A stretch of DNA of 64,000 nt from NCBI GenBank assembly GCA_021613335.1, contig JAJTWR010000263.1:1985001-2049000 (forward strand), in the 5' to 3' direction. Every line of letters starts with the position of its first letter. The first letter of the stretch is position 1. The translations under genes were made by a program, and so were the position numbers. The notes beneath the pieces are model-generated. The model saw nothing but the letters and a program-made list of their open reading frames with translations. It ran no database searches and was not told the origin of the DNA. The stretch is from Whitmania pigra (taxonomy: Eukaryota > Annelida > Clitellata > Hirudinida > Haemopidae). Shown one piece after another: positions 61,984-64,000 of this stretch.

Positions 61984-64000
61984 TTAATGGATATCCACAT
62001 AAGAAGTCTTCTTGTGACACCGTGTGCTTTCCAAAACTCCCAGGACTTCAAAGACTCTCCAATTCAATATGAGAGCTGTGATCAGCCCTTTCTGTTTCTC
62101 CACATTGGCAATCGGATTGTTTTGCTCCATCCATCTATGAATATCAGGTTTGTCATATTTGTTCACCTTGAATTCATGCCATCGGTCTAGTCCCATTGTA
62201 TCTTTAATAATCGCCACATCGCAAACGATGTATTCTGTCTTATTCCAAGCGCAAAGATCTGGAATTCTCGTTCCTAGTACCGTTGGGATTCTGGGTTCCA
62301 ATTTCGTTGCGTATCCCTTCTCCTTCAATCTGCTCTCAAGCATTCTCACTATGGCGTCGTGCCTTGCGTGGCGCGGACCGTTGGTTCTGTGGCAGTTCTG
62401 AATAATGTGGCCCAGAGACTCGACCTCTTCACAGCCGGCATCGCAAGTAGTGTTGGCCATTGGATTTTTTCTTGCCGATCGCAGTTTGTTATGAAGGACC
62501 GCAGCACGAACCCTCACGCATTGCATGAACTTCTGGGTTGGCATCCTGTCAATGCCATCAACCAGCCATTCGCTGGGAACAACAGCACTCATGAAGGACC
62601 TTAGGCCATAACCATCCACTGTTTGATAGAGTTGCTCCGCAGCAATCACTTGTCGGAGATTTGATGACTCCGCAGTCCCCTTGTTCGGCTGAGGTTTCCC
62701 GAATCTTCTCACTTCGCTCATAACAGTTGTGTTGTGATGCAACAATTCCGTAAGGAATTCGTCTTCGTTACGCTTTGCTTGTTGTATAACTTTGGTCATT
62801 CTTTGGATCCTGACATTCGGAATCCAACTTTTCAGCTGGAGAACCCCCAGACCCCCAAACCTGACGGGGGCATGTAAAAACGCATTCACTGTGTCTTTTG
62901 GCAATCGCAGCCATCTTCTTACTGCACCTCTGATTGCAACGTCGGCCGCTTTGAGGGCCTTAAGGGAAATTTTGTCAAAGGTGAGCCCGTGAACCAGACT
63001 TGGCAACAAGTGCTTCTTCAGAATGAATAATCTTTGACAAGGCTTGAGTGGAGCACGCGAAATGGAGTGAAGACCCTTCTGAATTCTTTCGCCCAACGAG
63101 GAATATTTCATACGTGGTCCTATTTCAACACCTAGATATTTGTAGGTGTCTGTGATGCTGAGAGCCTTGATTTCCCTTTCCTGCAGTTTCAAGTAAGGTG
63201 TGGGATTAACTATCCACTGCTTGCGTTTGCTGATAATTTCGGTTCTCATCGAGGCACATTTTCCTGGATTCATGATGAGACCGACTTTAGCCATTTCTGT
63301 CTCCAGTTGTCTCAGCATCATTTGCATTCCAATGTCGGTTGAGGACAGCAGAAGGAGATCATATGCGAAAGCAACATAATTACACTTCTGTGACCCAGAT
63401 CCTGCGGTGACGCCGATAGAACTGTCCATGTTGCTCATGAACATGTCAACGACCGCGTTGAAAAGCATAGGAGACATTGGGTCTCCCTGTCTCACTCCTC
63501 TACCAACCGGAATTGCCTCACTGAGTCCGTTCTCCATTTTCATGTAAACTTTGCTGTTGCTGTACAAACTCGTCAGGTATTTGGTTAGCATTGGGGGGTG
63601 CCAAGGCGCCGAACGGCTATCAGGATGGAATGATGGCTCACTGAATCGAAAGCCTTTGCCACGTCTACAAAGGTCATGTTCAATTTTTTCCTTTCCTGTC
63701 TTTTTTTATCGATTAGTGCTTTGACAAACCACACGTTATCACCGAGACCATCGCCGTTTCTGAACGCTTTTTGTCGAGCAGATATTGGCCAAAACTGCAG
63801 CATTCTTTTGTTGATTATCCGATGAAATAATCGGCTCATGATGGGACTGACAGTTATGGGCCTAAATTCATTCGGGGCGGATGGCTCTTTGACTTTCGGA
63901 ATGCAACTGACGATTCCCTCCTTGAATGGAGATGGAGGGAGACAGTCTGGGTGTGCACCGGAACTTGAAAAATGATTTGAACTAGACCACTGGTCCTGGT
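61984..64000 (-). mobile_element. R2-clade non-LTR retrotransposon, partial and mutated
   Basis: The minus strand encodes the RT, zinc knuckle and restriction-like endonuclease of an R2-type element, running off the right edge. RT motifs: IVSCIPKVKEP, NEFRPITVSPIMSRLFHR, FVDVAKAFDSVSHHS, GVRQGDPMSPMLFN, then AFAYDLLLL where FADD is expected (first catalytic Asp replaced by Tyr, one G-to-T change). The C-terminal part has the CCHC knuckle C-x3-C-x7-H-x4-C (CDAGCEEVESLGHIIQNC) and the PD-(D/E)xK endonuclease core (RIPDLCAWN... VCDVAI... KVNKY), both typical of R2 and relatives. A one-base loss in a C-run (about 63591-63596) puts the two RT halves out of frame. With the active-site change, the copy is dead. 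It is not in 28S rDNA, unlike classic R2. Stop at about 61984-61986; the 3' UTR probably ends before the compound microsatellite. Confidence 0.9.

Overview
This window is nuclear DNA from an AT-rich, intron-rich animal. The genes have many short exons with GT-AG introns of roughly 80-450 bp, and the gene set is metazoan: NNT, the GARP subunit VPS54, TMEM104, a claudin-like four-pass protein, an ITPR-type channel and an ATF2-like bZIP. The transposable elements (an R2-clade and a CR1/jockey-like LINE, two hAT relics, a SINE-like tail) suggest a bilaterian invertebrate, perhaps a spiralian such as an annelid. The species is an inference and cannot be settled from the sequence alone.

Layout. 1.5-2.4 kb (+): last exon of an unrecognised polyQ, Ser- and acid-rich protein. 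2.8-4.1 kb (-): a DCP2-like Nudix gene with an in-frame TAG exactly where the family has a conserved Trp. 5.0-6.5 kb (-): an intronless protein of four RRM-like repeats, the third broken by an Arg/Ser run. 6.75-7.4 kb (+): a dead hAT (ZBED5-type) transposase. 8.3-9.65 kb: microsatellites, a duplicated segment and a 25-bp tandem repeat. 9.68-11.09 kb (-): a three-exon secreted acidic protein. 13.5-20.1 kb (-): full NNT gene. 22.6-23.2 kb (-): 5'-truncated LINE. 23.63-25.0 kb: internally deleted hAT element with terminal inverted repeats and a perfect 8-bp target duplication. 27.2-28.5 kb (-): claudin-family gene. 30.5-32.6 kb (+): unrecognised gene with a Lys-rich tail. 33.3-40.7 kb (-): VPS54. 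42.1-45.1 kb (+): TMEM104. 46.4-49.45 kb (+): RING-H2 ubiquitin ligase. 50.3-50.9 kb (-): ATF2-like bZIP built from very short exons. 51.9-61.4 kb (-): 3' two-thirds or so of an ITPR-like calcium-channel gene whose pore filter is replaced. 61.98-64.0 kb (-): R2-clade retrotransposon with a frameshift and a mutated RT active site.

The genes are independent eukaryotic units; no operon-like or defence system is visible. The most notable points are the ITPR paralogue that keeps the family fold, gate and C-terminal zinc motif but lacks the GGGVGD filter, the DCP2 gene with TAG for Trp, the four-RRM protein with an RS run inside RRM3, and the clean hAT insertion. Exon limits given as exact were checked by reading phase across the junctions; those marked approximate were not.
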